Of a stretch of 64,000 nt of DNA, positions 10,263 to 20,211 are shown one piece after another (position 1 is the stretch's first letter; every line of letters starts with the position of its first letter). The DNA comes from Azolla caroliniana (taxonomy: Eukaryota; Polypodiophyta): the NCBI GenBank assembly GCA_043228905.1, contig JBHGNT010000003.1, positions 15,500,001 to 15,564,000 of the forward strand, in the 5' to 3' direction. The translations under genes and the position numbers were made by a program. The notes below the pieces were generated by a model. The model was not told the origin of the DNA and did not search any database. It worked only from the letters and a program-made list of their open reading frames with translations.

Positions 10263-10821
10263 TCATTCGGCCCACTTAGCTGAAATGAGATCGGACTCTC
10301 TCTCTCTCAGAGCTCCGATTTCTTCATCGTGCGGAGGCATTTCAGCCTCGCTGACTTCTTCCTCAGAATTCGGAATGGAGTCGTGAGGTATTGGAGGTGA
10401 AGGCAGGTACCAGGAAGCGGATTCATCGAACACGACATCTGGACTTACGCATACTTCCATTGTTCGGGGGTTACAATATTTACACCCCTTCTGCTTGTCT
10501 GGATAGCCAACTAAGATGCACTTTTCAGCTTTGGCATCCAACTTCCTCATCTTTTCCTTCGGCACATGCACATATGCAATGCTACTGAAAATCCTCAAGT
10601 GTGCCAAGTTCAGCTTCTTCCCGAAATACAATTCATGTGACAACACTCCTCCATTAGCAGAAATCCGATTCTGCAAGTAGACAGCCGTCTTCACGGCTTC
10701 ATCCCAATAGAATTTCGGCATATGCTTCTTCGATTGTCCGATTCTTCTCTTCAAGCATTGCCCTAGTCGCTTCTTCGATTGTTCGATTCTTCCGTTCGGT
10801 CAAGCTGTTCTGCTACGGCGT
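10263..10821 (-). pseudogene. Copia C integrase, C-terminal part
   Basis: The open piece 10,754-10,263 has FYWDEAVKTAVYLQNRI, HELYFGKKLNLAHLRIFSS, CILVGYPDKQKG and VVFDESASWY, the usual Copia integrase tail. Upstream, 10,821-10,755 reads N-A-V-A-E, the end of the catalytic core, and holds a short local duplication of the R-T-I-E-E-A coding bases. The upstream part of integrase is missing because Gypsy D's 3' LTR begins at 10,822. Confidence 0.8.
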
Positions 10822-12233
10822 TGTCGTGAAAATCCATCAATATGTGCGGATTGTGAGACGGAACCGCTGGGGTTTTGGACTAGAAGGATTTAGTGCAACA
10901 CGTACAACACAAGCAAGTTTTAAGCATAAGACAAGTGGGAGAGACAAATCATTAATTTATTACAAAAGAAAATCGATTCTTTATAATTTCAGAATCATGT
11001 TACAATGGGTTGGGTATGGAAATGAGAGATTAATTTTTCAAAGAAAGGAGCCAACAACCATGCAAGGAGTGGTCCGATATGAATACGAGAGATTTTTTTT
11101 TTTTGACAAGAAAGATCGAGTCCACAAAGCTAGGAGTTTGATATCAATATGTGAGATAATTTGTTTCTCGAAACAGAGAGGGAAGAAGAAGGAAAAAAGA
11201 AAAACTAGGAGGGAAAAAATGGGACATATATCGAGCTCCCTGTTGATCCTCCTCCCCAATGTTACTTTGCATGCCCACTTTTGGTTGGATGGCCTCTATT
11301 TTTAGTTGCATGGCCTCTGCTTTTAGTTGCATGCTTCCATTTTTAGATGCATGCCTTTTACTTTTAGTTGCATGGCCTTGGCTTTTGGTTGCATGCGACT
11401 GTTCGTATAATTCGGCCAAATGACACAATCATCCATAAAGTTTAGCCCGTGCGCAATCCGTACGTGCTTCGCAACCAAACTGTAGACACGTCCGCACACA
11501 AAAGTCTCGACCGCGTAGTGTACGCATCCACGCGCGCGTGCGTCCAACCCGCACCGTGTATGCATCCGCGCGCAAAAGCCTCGACCGCGCTGTAGTGTAT
11601 GCATCCACGCATGCGCACGTGCGCACACACGCATCCGTTCGAAACATCCACGCGTACGCCCGAAACTTGCACACGCGCGTACATTCGAAAACGTCAACGC
11701 GACCATGCACACGCCCGTACACCCAAAACGTTAACCGCGCCGTAGTGTACGCATCCACGCATGCGCATGTGCGCACACACATGTCCGTTCAAAACGTCCA
11801 CGCGTACGTCCGAAACTTGCACACGCGCGTACATCCGAAAACGTCAACGCGACCATGCACACGCGCGTACACCCAAAGCGTTAACACACTTGTGCTTACA
11901 CGCGGCCGAAGCGTGCACAACACACAGTGTAGCCCAAGTCACCTTGAACATTCTGTGCTCCACACACTAATAGAATGAATATGTTTTGGTTTCTGTTATA
12001 TATTCTGGGTTCCAATGTTGTCCTATCTATGTGGGATATCTCACAGTTTTGCCTTTTCTTTTCTTTTCTTCAAGCTTCATACTCATATAACTTGATACTT
12101 TTTTATCCGTTTTATGCGTAGTAAAATATGCTATGAAGCTCTTGAACATATCTATCTTTCCATATCAATATATTAAGCTAATCGTAAATAATTATTTTAC
12201 TAGTTTTCATATTGTGTGAAAAACCACACGACA
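10822..12233 (-). repeat. LTR D1: 3' LTR of Gypsy D, with internal minisatellite
   Basis: On the minus strand it starts TGTCGTGTGG and ends TTTTCACGACA, giving a TGTCG...CGACA inverted end pair. It is 1,412 bp. A purine tract, GGTTTGGTGGGGGTGAA, lies directly before it at 12,234-12,250, as expected for a 3' LTR. It aligns end to end with the solo LTR D2 at 32,932-34,302 in the outer parts (for example TATCCCACATAGATAGGA and TCAAGAGCTTC in both). In its middle, 11,440-11,900 is a CG-rich array with about 150-bp units, and 11,278-11,400 repeats GTTGCATGGCCT units. The first four bases beyond it are ACGC in its reading direction. Open frames in the array are by-products of the repeats. Confidence 0.8.
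11440..11900. repeat. CG-rich minisatellite in LTR D1, about 150-bp units
   Basis: Text such as GTGTACGCATCCACGCATGCG recurs at an offset of 150 bases (11,589 and 11,739). Because 150 is divisible by three, long open frames with repeated H-A-H-V-R-T-H-like text arise on both strands; they are not read as genes. D2 has an unrelated repeat in the matching position. Confidence 0.7.
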
Positions 12234-12299
12234 TTCACCCCCACCAAACCTGCACATCCACCGGTATGTGCCAATTGTGGTGAGGTTCCTCTTTTTTAA

Positions 12300-13196
12300 T
12301 TATTCTTCTTCAACCTCGATGTTCGAGGATACATCATCTAGAGCTTCGATCTCAAGATTTGGGGCTTCTCTTCTCTTAAAGATCTTGATCCTCTTCCCTG
12401 CTATCGGCAAAGCAAGTCGAGTTCCATCTAACTCCTCTATTTTCTTGACCATATACGGGCCAAACCATTCTTTTGCGAACTTTCCAGTAGTGCTATAATG
12501 ATTATCGAGACTACTATCATACACAAGAATCCAATCTCCTTCTTCAATTTTTCTTTGTCGAAGACGATGCTTTCTATTAAAATTCTCCTTGTTCTTCAAT
12601 CGAGCTTGGTGCAATCGTTCTATTGCCAACTCGACATCTTCGGGCCTTCGCTCTAATTGTTGAATCCTTGTGGCTAGCAAGTCTTCCCGACTCATTTCCT
12701 CTTGCCATGGAAAAGATGTCCACGAAGCAACACTTTGCTCAATAGGCATTATTGGTTTTTGTCCTAATATGAGTTCGGCGGGCATATATCCCGTAGTCGT
12801 GCTATGTGTAGTTCTATCTGCCCACAATGCATAAGGTAGTAATCGTGGCCAATTTCCCATCTTGCCGTCACAAGCCTTTGCTAGAGCTTTTACAATTGGA
12901 CTATGTCCTCGTTCCACCTTCCCATTTGCGTCTGGGTTGTATGCCATGGTGAGCGATAATTTGACGCCTATTCTTGAAAAGAACTCTTTAGCTTCATTCG
13001 CATCTAATTCTCCCCTATCGGTTACTATTTTGCCGACACATCCGTATCGACAAATAACATCTTCAAGGAGAAACTTACAAACCGCCGAAGTTGTTTTATT
13101 CCTTAGCGCCCGTCCTTCTCTTGCTAGCACGAGATATTTCATTTGCCCCAATCCCATTGGCATAACCACTATGTCTACCAACCACTTATAGTGCAT
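12300..13196 (-). CDS. Gypsy D integrase, core and C-terminal part
   Basis: This open frame of 298 codons has HYKWLVDIVVMPMG with the first catalytic aspartate, IVTDRGELDANEAKEFF with the second, and NPDANGKVERGHSPIV with the glutamate. The C-terminal part has LVYDSSLDNHYS, KFAKEWFGPYMVKKI and an acidic tail (I-E-A-L-D-D-V). No chromodomain was seen. The upstream zinc-binding zone at 13,197-13,402 reads W-A-G-H-R-G-I-W and C-E-stop-C-Q with a stop and a frame change. The N-P-D-A-N-G-K-V-E-R-G form is less common than the usual N-G-Q-x-E-R in plant Gypsy elements and suggests a divergent lineage. Confidence 0.75.
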   Translation of the reverse strand: MHYKWLVDIVVMPMGLGQMKYLVLAREGRALRNKTTSAVCKFLLEDVICRYGCVGKIVTDRGELDANEAKEFFSRIGVKLSLTMAYNPDANGKVERGHSPIVKALAKACDGKMGNWPRLLPYALWADRTTHSTTTGYMPAELILGQKPIMPIEQSVASWTSFPWQEEMSREDLLATRIQQLERRPEDVELAIERLHQARLKNKENFNRKHRLRQRKIEEGDWILVYDSSLDNHYSTTGKFAKEWFGPYMVKKIEELDGTRLALPIAGKRIKIFKRREAPNLEIEALDDVSSNIEVEEE

Positions 13197-13402
13197 TGAT
13201 AATGGATATGTCGGATGAAGTTCATCCCTATGTTGAATATTCGAGTATAATTGGCATTACTCACATGTTTCAACATAGCTTGCTACATCTTTGTAAACAC
13301 CCGCCACCAATACTTCTCCTTGAGCTTTGCAAATGTTGCCCATATACCACGATGACCTGCCCACACACTATCATGAAATTCAGCAATTAGTGTTTGTTGA
13401 TC

Positions 13403-13932
13403 CTATTTCTTGCACAATAGTCGAAGTGGAGTTCCATTCTTCTTCTTCGGAAACTTCCATAGATGTCCTTCTTTGAGGAAGAACTTGTACGCCTTCTTCC
13501 TAATTCGGTAGAAGTCTTCCTTTGACCATGATTCATCTTTTGTAAGAGAGCTTAAGTATTTGCCAATTTCAATGAATTCACCCTCATAATCTTCTACTTT
13601 GAACACTGCTAGCTCCCGAGCACAAGAAACCGTAAAGAAGTTTAGGCCAACATCCTCTTCATCGGAGTGCAAATCTTCTTCACCCTCATACCTCGCCCTG
13701 GACAACATATCGGCCACCACATTATGCTTTCCATTTATATGCCGAATCTTGGGGTTGAGGGACTTGATAAAGGCAATCCATCGCAACATAGCAATATCCG
13801 GTGTAGCACAACCAGATATCATTCCGAGAATAGGTAGACAGTCGGTTTCGATTATGACCTCTGTTCCTATAAGGTAGTCACGGTCAGTTTTAACCACATA
13901 TACTATTCCCCATAGCTCTCTCTTTACTTGGG
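13403..13932 (-). pseudogene. Gypsy D RNase H end and linker
   Basis: The frame reads REL-W-G-I-V, TEVIIETDCLPILGMISG, IAMLRWIAFIKSLNPKI, HNVVADMLSRARYEGEED, then an acidic linker and IRKKAYKFFLKEGHLWKFPK. A TAA at about 13,930-13,932 separates it from RT and a TAG at 13,403-13,405 ends it. Otherwise it is in frame with the RT piece, so only single stops interrupt the polyprotein here. Confidence 0.75.
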
Positions 13933-13933
13933 C

Positions 13934-15184
13934 TTACTTCCTTTGTCTTTCGGTTAACACCTTTGCACCAAATCGGATTGCATACCGATTCTTTTCTTTG
14001 TCTTCTTGGTTTATCACCCATCCAATTCCGGTTGGGCTCGTATCCACCGTCACATATATCGGGGTACCATCGGTGTAGTCGGCTTTGTGCAGTGTTGGAG
14101 CTTCTAATAATAGTTTCTTTAGCTTTCGAATCGCGTAGGTATGCTCATCTTCCCATTCAAACTTCTTCCTTTTCTTTAATAGTCCATACAATGGTTCAGC
14201 GACATGGGCATAATGTGGAATCCATATGTGATAGAATGCACATGCTCCCAAGAATCTTCGCACCTCCGTTTGAGACCCACATTCTTCTTTCATATCTTGA
14301 ATAGCGTTCACCTTGGATGGAGATGGCTTCCGGCCATAAGACCCACATAAGTGTCCTACTACCAATGTTTCTGGTTGACTGAATGCAGACTTCTCTCCCG
14401 AAAACGTGAGATTTGCATCCTCAAGCTTTTGCAACACCTTCTCACTATCCTTTATATGATCGATGATGAATCTTCGGCAACCATCATCATCTTTCGATTC
14501 ATCTTTTTCTTCCACCAAGCATCCTTTGATTGGAATGTCGTCTAAGAAGGGCATTGTGATATCAGGGATACAATCCCTCAACACTTTGTTCATGGCATTC
14601 ACCATGTGGGCTACGGAATTTGTCGCACCTTGGGGTAAGGTGCACATCCTTACCAACCCGATCGGTGTCCTCATTGTCGTTATGTCTCTACTATCGACGG
14701 CCAATTGAAACTGATCATAGCCCGAGTAGAGATCACCAATGGAATAGATCGATCTTCCCGTGAAGGCTTCGGCAAATTCATCCACGCTTGGACCAATTCT
14801 GGAATTTCGGATCGTCACCTTGTTGACGGGTTGGAGATCTTGTATAAAGCGTAAGGACATGTTCTTCTTCGGCACCGTAAACCATCTATTAGAGTAGGGA
14901 GCATTGGATGGCTCAAGAATTCCCATCCTAACCTTTTCCTTTAGAAGCTCAATCAACTTTGGAATGTGAGCTCTTGGAACCGGTATCGGCTTGAGGTTCC
15001 GAGGTACATGCGGCACCGTAAAAATCACCATCGGCTCTATCATCTTCGGGTCAGCACATTTGATCTCTTGTGGAGAGAAGGCAAAGGCTTTCCCATGTCT
15101 CTCAAGCATTCCGCGGAACATTCTCTCCTCTTCGGGGAGAAGGAAATCTTCCCTTCCAACTTGTAGCTTTCCCTTTCTGCACAT
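13934..15184 (-). pseudogene. Gypsy D reverse transcriptase, divergent type
   Basis: An open frame of 416 codons. It includes YSNRWFTVPKKNMSLRFIQD, DLQPVNKVTIRN, IYSIGDLYSGYDQFQLAVDS, TLPQGATNSVAHMVNAMN and the catalytic MPFLDDIPIKG. The last differs from the common plant Gypsy form, F-L-D-D-I-L-V-Y-S. RNase H begins at PIYVTVDTSPTGIGWVI. The frame has no intact start: it begins at the broken join with Copia C. RT would copy element RNA to DNA. Its lineage is not the usual Tat, Athila or CRM type as far as I can judge by eye. Confidence 0.8.
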
Positions 15185-15687
15185 TCATGAGTTTCCCTTT
15201 CTGCCCGACGTGGCTGAGGGGAGCTTCGCTGACATGTTCGATGGTATGCGGGGTGTCATCTCCCGTTTCGACCACTCCTGAAGATTCCGGTTTCTCCAAG
15301 TACGAGAACCATTCCTCGTGACTCGTCATATGATTTGACGCTCCAGAATCAACATACCACACCTCGCTCGATTTGGAGGTGTTCACGGCCATAGAATTGG
15401 CCTTATGCTTCATTACGAAGGCTGGGCCCGATTTGCTTCCGGCTCGTTTAGAGCCTTTTGCGTAGTGCGATCTCTGACGCCTCTCTGCGTCTCTTTAGCT
15501 CGATCCTGCTTTGTCAAAATCGGTTAGCTTTTTCCATCACTCGCTCTCCTTATGGCCTTTCTTGCCACAGTACCAACATTCCGACACAGCCTTCTCTTGC
15601 TGGCTTCCGACGCCGCCAAGACTCCCCCTGCTTATGGAGGGTCCAGAACTGTTGTCCGCCTGTTCTGCTCTTGTCGGCTGCCTCCAT
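15185..15687 (-). pseudogene. Copia C Gag end and aspartic protease
   Basis: The protease reads VWYVDSGASNHMTSHEEWF at about 15,390-15,333 and goes to PLSHVGQKGKLMNV, where Gypsy D takes over. The Gag end between 15,687 and 15,420 matches the zinc-knuckle region of Copia G but in shifting frames with stops. The left flank TCCAT at 15,683-15,687 is one copy of the E1 target duplication. Confidence 0.75.
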
Positions 15688-16143
15688 TATTAGAGATCTT
15701 GGTACTAAAGTAAGCTTAAGATAAGGATAAACTAATGATAGATAGAAAGGAGAAAGAGAAAGAAGGGTGCCGATCTACCCGACCACCCCCGAACGAAGGG
15801 ATCGAGACGGAATCGAGCCTCGATCGGCGTCCCATACCACCGTTGTGGCGTTGAGTCGTACCTGGTGCTGGCACGCTCGCTACAAGAGTTGACCCACCAC
15901 AAGAGCAGAGTCTCGATGTAGTAAAAAAGATGATCAAATGAGGGTAGCTAGGCCTCTTATTTATAGCGATACCCAAGGCCCCCATGCAAGTTCACACTTG
16001 ACCTAATGGGTTGTCTCAATCCCGAGGATTAAAAGTAATCCTCCCCTTCTTTACACTCTCATTTAACCCTCACACTTATCCACGTGTATAGAATACTACG
16101 GTAAATTCTCACCACGGGATATTAAATGGTCATGCTCGTAACA
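15688..16143 (-). repeat. 3' LTR of Gypsy E1
   Basis: 456 bp, starting TGTTACGAGCATGACC and ending ATCTCTAATA on the minus strand. It is the same family as 18,669-19,201, 25,022-25,477 and 29,971-30,425. The end T-A instead of C-A is shared by all four copies. A TATAAATA box lies on the minus strand near 15,957-15,964. Confidence 0.9.
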
Positions 16144-17212
16144 TACTCCCCTTCTTTAAAACATTGCACTCTTGCAATGGAAAGTTAGGGAAGTTTGTTC
16201 TTAGAGTATTCTTGTGTTCCCATGTGGCATCTTTAATAGATTTGTCCATCCATTTAATTTTAAATTCTCGGTTTTCTGTAGTACGTAACTTTTTTGTTTT
16301 AACATCGAGAATTCTTTCTGGTACATGTGGTTTCAAAGATAAATCTGCAGAAGTAACCAGAGTTTCAGTTGTAACTTTGTTGTCGCCAGAACCTAGAAGT
16401 TCTTTTAGACGACTCACACGGAAGACTGGATGAATTCCAACACCATCGAGAAGAGCGAGACGATAGGGTGATGGCCCAATGCATTTGAGGACTGTAAAAG
16501 GTCCACAAAACCGTGGGGCTAACTTAGCACACTTACCCGTAGACAATGTCTTAGAATTGTGAGGTACATGTAAAAATACCTTATGTCCAGGGTTGAATAC
16601 ACGAGGTTGCCTATGATGGTCCGCATAAAAACACGCTCTATCTTGAGCTGTTTTTATATTATCTCGTGCAATATGCAACATATCTTGCATATCCCGAAGA
16701 AAGTTTTGCGTACTTCGCAACTCATCATGATGTATATTAACATCAATCGGGGCTCGTGGCTGAAAACCATACATCAACATAAAAGGACTATATCCCGTCG
16801 ACATATGCTTGGGGCTGTTATAACCAAACTCCAAAATTGGGAGATAACGTTCCCATTTTGTTGGTTTTGCACCAATGTATGCTCGAAGCATGTCCTCAAT
16901 AATTTGATTTATTCGTTCTGTCTGTCCATCGGATTGAGCATGATTTGTGGAGCTCATGCTCAACGTAGTTTCTAACTTCTTAAAGACTTGCGTCCAGAAG
17001 TCACTAGTAAACTTTGGATCTCGATCACTCACGATATCCATCGGTAACCCACAAAAACAAAATAATTCGTCAACGAATTGGTAAGCCAATTCAGGAGCTG
17101 TTACCGTGGTTTTAGTAGCAATAAATCTGGCCATTTTAGTTAGTCGATCAACGACAACCCAGATGGCATCATGGCCTTTTTGGGTGCGAGGAAGGCCAAC
17201 AATAAAATCCAT
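16130..17212 (-). CDS. Gypsy E1 integrase with chromodomain-like C-terminus
   Basis: A 360-codon open frame holds most of the integrase core and tail. It starts at MDFIVGLPRTQKGHDAIW (first catalytic aspartate), then has VSDRDPKFTSDFW (second) and SDGQTERINQIIEDMLRAY (glutamate). The tail reads LAPRFCGPFTVLKCIGPSPY and VFRVSRLKELLG, then a short REFKIKWMDKSIKDATWE segment typical of the chromodomain of chromoviruses. The frame runs a few codons into the LTR. Upstream, a stop at about 17,227 and the H2C2 part in 17,230-17,340 (H-K-C-Q) show the full integrase was longer. Confidence 0.85.
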   Translation of the reverse strand: MDFIVGLPRTQKGHDAIWVVVDRLTKMARFIATKTTVTAPELAYQFVDELFCFCGLPMDIVSDRDPKFTSDFWTQVFKKLETTLSMSSTNHAQSDGQTERINQIIEDMLRAYIGAKPTKWERYLPILEFGYNSPKHMSTGYSPFMLMYGFQPRAPIDVNIHHDELRSTQNFLRDMQDMLHIARDNIKTAQDRACFYADHHRQPRVFNPGHKVFLHVPHNSKTLSTGKCAKLAPRFCGPFTVLKCIGPSPYRLALLDGVGIHPVFRVSRLKELLGSGDNKVTTETLVTSADLSLKPHVPERILDVKTKKLRTTENREFKIKWMDKSIKDATWEHKNTLRTNFPNFPLQECNVLKKGSMLRA

Positions 17213-18668
17213 GGATATACTTTCCCACTAATTATTGGGAATGTCCAAGGGATGTAAAAGTCCTGCGGCTTTAAGTCGCTTGGCTTTGTTAACCTGACAC
17301 TTGTGACATTTAGTCACATAGCTATGTATGTTAGGACGCATCTTAGGCCAATAAAATTGAGTGGAGATGAGAACGAGTGTATGATGTATTCCAGGGTGCC
17401 CTGCTGAGGGTGCATCATGGCATTAAAAAAGAATCCACTATTTGACCTCGGGTAAATCTGGAACACAAACCTTCCCATTAAGGTAGAGCAAACCATTAGC
17501 AATGTTGAAGTATTCCTTCGAGGATGTGGTGGTGTCTGTTCCAGACTCAACTCTTGCCCAATATTTTGCAAAATAATTGTCATAAGGATACTTTCCTCGA
17601 AGGTGATCATAAAGATCTTATGTTATTTCAGTGAAGCTAAGCATGTTAACTTCATGGATGCGACTTAGTGCATCAGCGACAGTGTTCATGGAACCTTTAC
17701 GATATCGTATGGAAAAATCAAAGTCCTGGATGAGATCTGCCCATCATGCCTTACGACCTTTCAGGTCTTGTTGGTCACAAAAATATTTCAAGGACTCGTG
17801 GTCCGTAGTTACCACAAAGCAATTTCCATAAAGATAATGGTGCCATGTTTTGAGCGCATGTATAACTGCAAATAATTCCTTTTCTTGAACAATATACCGA
17901 CATTGAGCAGAATCAAGTTTCTTACTCTCGAATGCTATTGGTTTACCATCTTGATATAAGACAACACCTATAGCATAATCGCTTGCATCGGTTTCAACCT
18001 CAAAAGTTTTGAAGGATTAGGTAAAAGAAGTGAACGAGCCTTGCAAACCGGGTCCTTGAGTTCCTTAAAGGCGAGGTCTAGTGTAGCATTCCACACAATA
18101 GGTTTTGTAGACTTACACGTTTGACCTTTTAAAAGATCAGTAAACGGCGTCGTCAATTCGGAGTAATTACGAAGAGACTTTCGCAAAAACCCGACAAAAC
18201 CAAGGAATGATCGAAATTCTCGAATATTCCGAAGAGTGGGCCAAAGCCTGATTTTCTCAATGCGAGAAGGATCAATTTCAACTCCTCGTTGGGTTATGAG
18301 ATGTCCAAGATAAGTAATTGATTTCTTGAAGAACTCACATTTTGAGATCTTCGCATAAAACTGTTTGTCACGCAATGTTTGTAAAACAAAGCGGACATGT
18401 CTAGCAGGTTCTTTTAATGACGGCTATAAACTAAAATATCATCCAAGAAAATAACGACAAATTTTACAAGTTGTTCTCGGAAAATGTGATTCATTTCTTG
18501 TTGAAAAGTAGCGGGAGCATTGGTGAAACCAAAAGGCATAACCAAAAACTCGTAATGGCCATAGCGCGTACGAAATGCCGTTTTAGGAACATCGTCTTCA
18601 CTTATTTGTATTTGATGGTAGCCAGTATGGAGATCTAGTTTTGTAAAATACCTAGCTCTAATACCAAA
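17213..18668 (-). pseudogene. Gypsy E1 RT (C-terminal half), RNase H and start of integrase
   Basis: From the primer site the frame enters RT at [20 protein letters not shown], passes [17 protein letters not shown] and the catalytic FLDDILVYS (about 18,443-18,417), then changes frame. The thumb and RNase H follow at 18,375-17,968 ([34 protein letters not shown]), then V-V-L-Y-Q-D-G-K and TTDHESLKYFCDQQDLKG after another frameshift at about 18,010. Stops occur near 17,744, 17,618 and 17,440. Compared with E2, the catalytic F-L-D-D is intact. Confidence 0.8.
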
Positions 18669-19201
18669 TATTAGAGATCTTGGTACTAAAGTAAGCTTAA
18701 GATAAGGATAAACTAATGATAGATAGAAAGGAGAAAGATAAAGAAGGGTGGGGATCCACTCGACCACCCCCGAGCGAAGGGATCGAGACGGACTCGATCC
18801 TCGATCGGCGTCCCATACCACCATCGTGGCGTCGAGTCGTACCTGGTGCTGGTGCGCTCACTACAAGAGTTGACCCACCACAAGAGCAGAGTCTCGATGT
18901 AGTAAAAAAGATGATCAAATGAGGGTAGCTAGGCCTCTTATTTATAGCGATACCCCACAAGAGCAGAGTCTCGATGTAGTAAAAAAGATGATCAAATGAG
19001 GGTAGCTAGGCCTCTTATATATAGCGATACCCAAGGCCCCCATGCAAGTTCACACTTGACCTAATGGGTTGTCTCAATCCTGAGGATTAAAAGTAATCCT
19101 CCCCTTCTTTACACTCTCATTTAACCCTCACACTTATCCACATGTATAGAATACTACGGTAAATTCTCACCACGGGATATTAAATGGTCATGCCCGTAAC
19201 A
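18669..19201 (-). repeat. 5' LTR of Gypsy E1, with duplicated promoter segment
   Basis: 533 bp against 456 bp in the 3' LTR. The extra 77 bases are a tandem copy of the stretch CACAAGAGCAGAGTC to TATAGCGATACC (about 18,880-18,955 and 18,956-19,032). Each copy has a TATA-like box on the minus strand (18,939-18,946 and about 19,016-19,023). The duplication is absent from the other three LTRs of the family. Confidence 0.85.
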
Positions 19202-19650
19202 TCCATTGTGCGTCGATCCGCCTCGTCCACCACGACCACGGGGCCTATCTTCCTCTGTGTACAACATCTTGCCATCGGCATGCGTACTCATCGAAGCACC
19301 TGCGTGATTTTCCTCTACGAGCAACATCGATTGAAGCTCGAAAAACGAAGGTGTATTCTCCTTGTATAGACCACTGTTCGGAAAACTCCAAACCTGGACG
19401 CTAGCCCACCAAGGCAGACTTGCACCATCTCGTCCTGCTCGATGTTTAAATTGGCTGAGGCGAGCGAGTCACAGATTTCCTTGATTCGGGCCGTGTAATC
19501 GGCCACAGACAGATCTTTCTGCCGGACATTGCTGAGCTCCTGTCTGAGGTGCAGCTTCCTGACCGTTGTGCTTGCGATGAAAAGCTTTTTGAGATTCGCC
19601 CACGTGTCCTTTGTCTGAGGGGTGGCTGATCGCACGTGGGCACAGAGACG
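19202..19650 (-). pseudogene. Copia C Gag, central part
   Basis: The piece 19,635-19,315 reads DTWANLKKLFIASTTVRKL, LRQELSNVRQKDLSVADY and IEQDEMVQVCLGGLASRFG, matching Gag of Copia G and J almost word for word. The rest up to 19,207 is frame-shifted and contains the gly/arg-rich end. It starts at about 19,650, where it meets Copia H head to head. Confidence 0.8.
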
Positions 19651-20211
19651 AGAGGATGGTCATCCTTGAGACAAATGATGTTCATCCCACAATGAATGCA
19701 AAAGGACAAAAGGTTGAATCCGACATCGACTTATGGCACAAGCAGGTCGACCACATCAATTATCCAAATCTTCAGGATCTGCCATCGAAACAGGTTGTAT
19801 TCGGACTGCCGAAGTTCAGTGGCTAGAAATGCCAAGTATGTGAAGCTTGCCAAGTTGGGAAGCAATATAGGCTTCCATTCCCAAATGAGAAGAACTGGAG
19901 CCAGAATCGGGTCAACATGGGCGGGAGCCGATACTTCATCTCCTTCATCTACTATTTTAGCCAACACACTTGGGTCTACCTAATTGAGAAGAAGAGAAAA
20001 TTCTTCTCATGTTTCCAGGATTTAAAGAATCTTGTCAAATGGGAAACTAAAAGGAAGATCAAGTCTCTAAGATCGGATGGTAGAAAAGAATACTTTTTTG
20101 GCTAGTTCACAAGTTATCTGCAGAAAAACGGAATCTAGAGGGAGTTCTCCTATAGATACACACCAGAGCAAAACATTGTGGCCGAACGACAGAACTGACA
20201 ATGGTAGAAGC
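19650..20211 (+). pseudogene. Copia H pre-integrase domain and integrase N-terminal part
   Basis: The text has RMVILETNDVHPTMNAKG, IDLWHKQVDHINY, KQVVFGLPKFSG, then C-E-A-C-Q-V-G-K, and GGSRYFISFIYYFSQHTWV. Relative to Copia G about 15 codons with the first catalytic aspartate (the H-S-D-V-W site) are deleted, and F-I-D-D has become F-I-Y-Y. The second site S-D-G-R-K-E-Y is followed by stops. This integrase was dead before the later insertions or decayed beyond use. Confidence 0.75.

Larger units (their letters stand above)
12234..15184 (-). mobile_element. Gypsy D internal region, 5' part lost
   Basis: RT, RNase H, an H2C2-like zone and integrase run along the minus strand and end at a purine tract and LTR D1. 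The 5' LTR, Gag and protease are missing. The 5' break at 15,184 lies where Copia C protease text (K-G-K-L-M-N-V) and Gypsy D text (C-R-K-G-K-L-Q-V-G) share GCAGAAAGGGAAA, so the deletion probably joined two short matching stretches. Confidence 0.8.
15688..19201 (-). mobile_element. Gypsy E1: RT-RNase H-integrase copy lacking Gag and protease
   Basis: Both LTRs are present (15,688-16,143 and 18,669-19,201). The flanks are TCCAT at 15,683-15,687 and 19,202-19,206, a 5-bp target duplication in Copia C Gag. A primer site TGGTATTAGAGC (18,666-18,655 on the minus strand) differs by one base from the tRNA-iMet type. It runs straight into RT text (A-R-Y-F-T-K-L-D-L): Gag, protease and the start of RT have been deleted through the shared bases GAGCTA. 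A purine tract AAAGAAGGGGAGTA precedes the 3' LTR. The element must have moved with help from intact relatives, or lost Gag after insertion. Confidence 0.85.
8838..19650 (-). mobile_element. Copia C, broken by Gypsy D and Gypsy E1
   Basis: Four minus-strand pieces belong to one Copia copy: Gag at 19,650-19,202, Gag end and protease at 15,687-15,185, integrase end at 10,821-10,263, and linker/RT/RNase H at 10,204-8,838. Gypsy E1 sits inside Gag with a TCCAT duplication. Gypsy D sits in integrase. A deletion at D's left side (in reading direction) removed Copia residues between the protease end and the middle of integrase together with D's own 5' LTR and Gag. The closest relative in the window is Copia G, which shows the order of the missing parts. 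No LTR of C remains. Confidence 0.8.

Noticed and set aside
11144-11978. Open frames on both strands with repeated H-A-H-V-R-T-H or M-Q-L-K-A-E text
   Set aside because: They come from a minisatellite whose 150-bp unit is divisible by three and from short GTTGCATGGCC repeats inside LTR D1.
19598-19645. Inverted GCCCACGTG / CACGTGGGC considered as a recombination signal at the C/H joint
   Set aside because: Both halves are ordinary Gag codons of Copia C; relatives show similar text without any joint.
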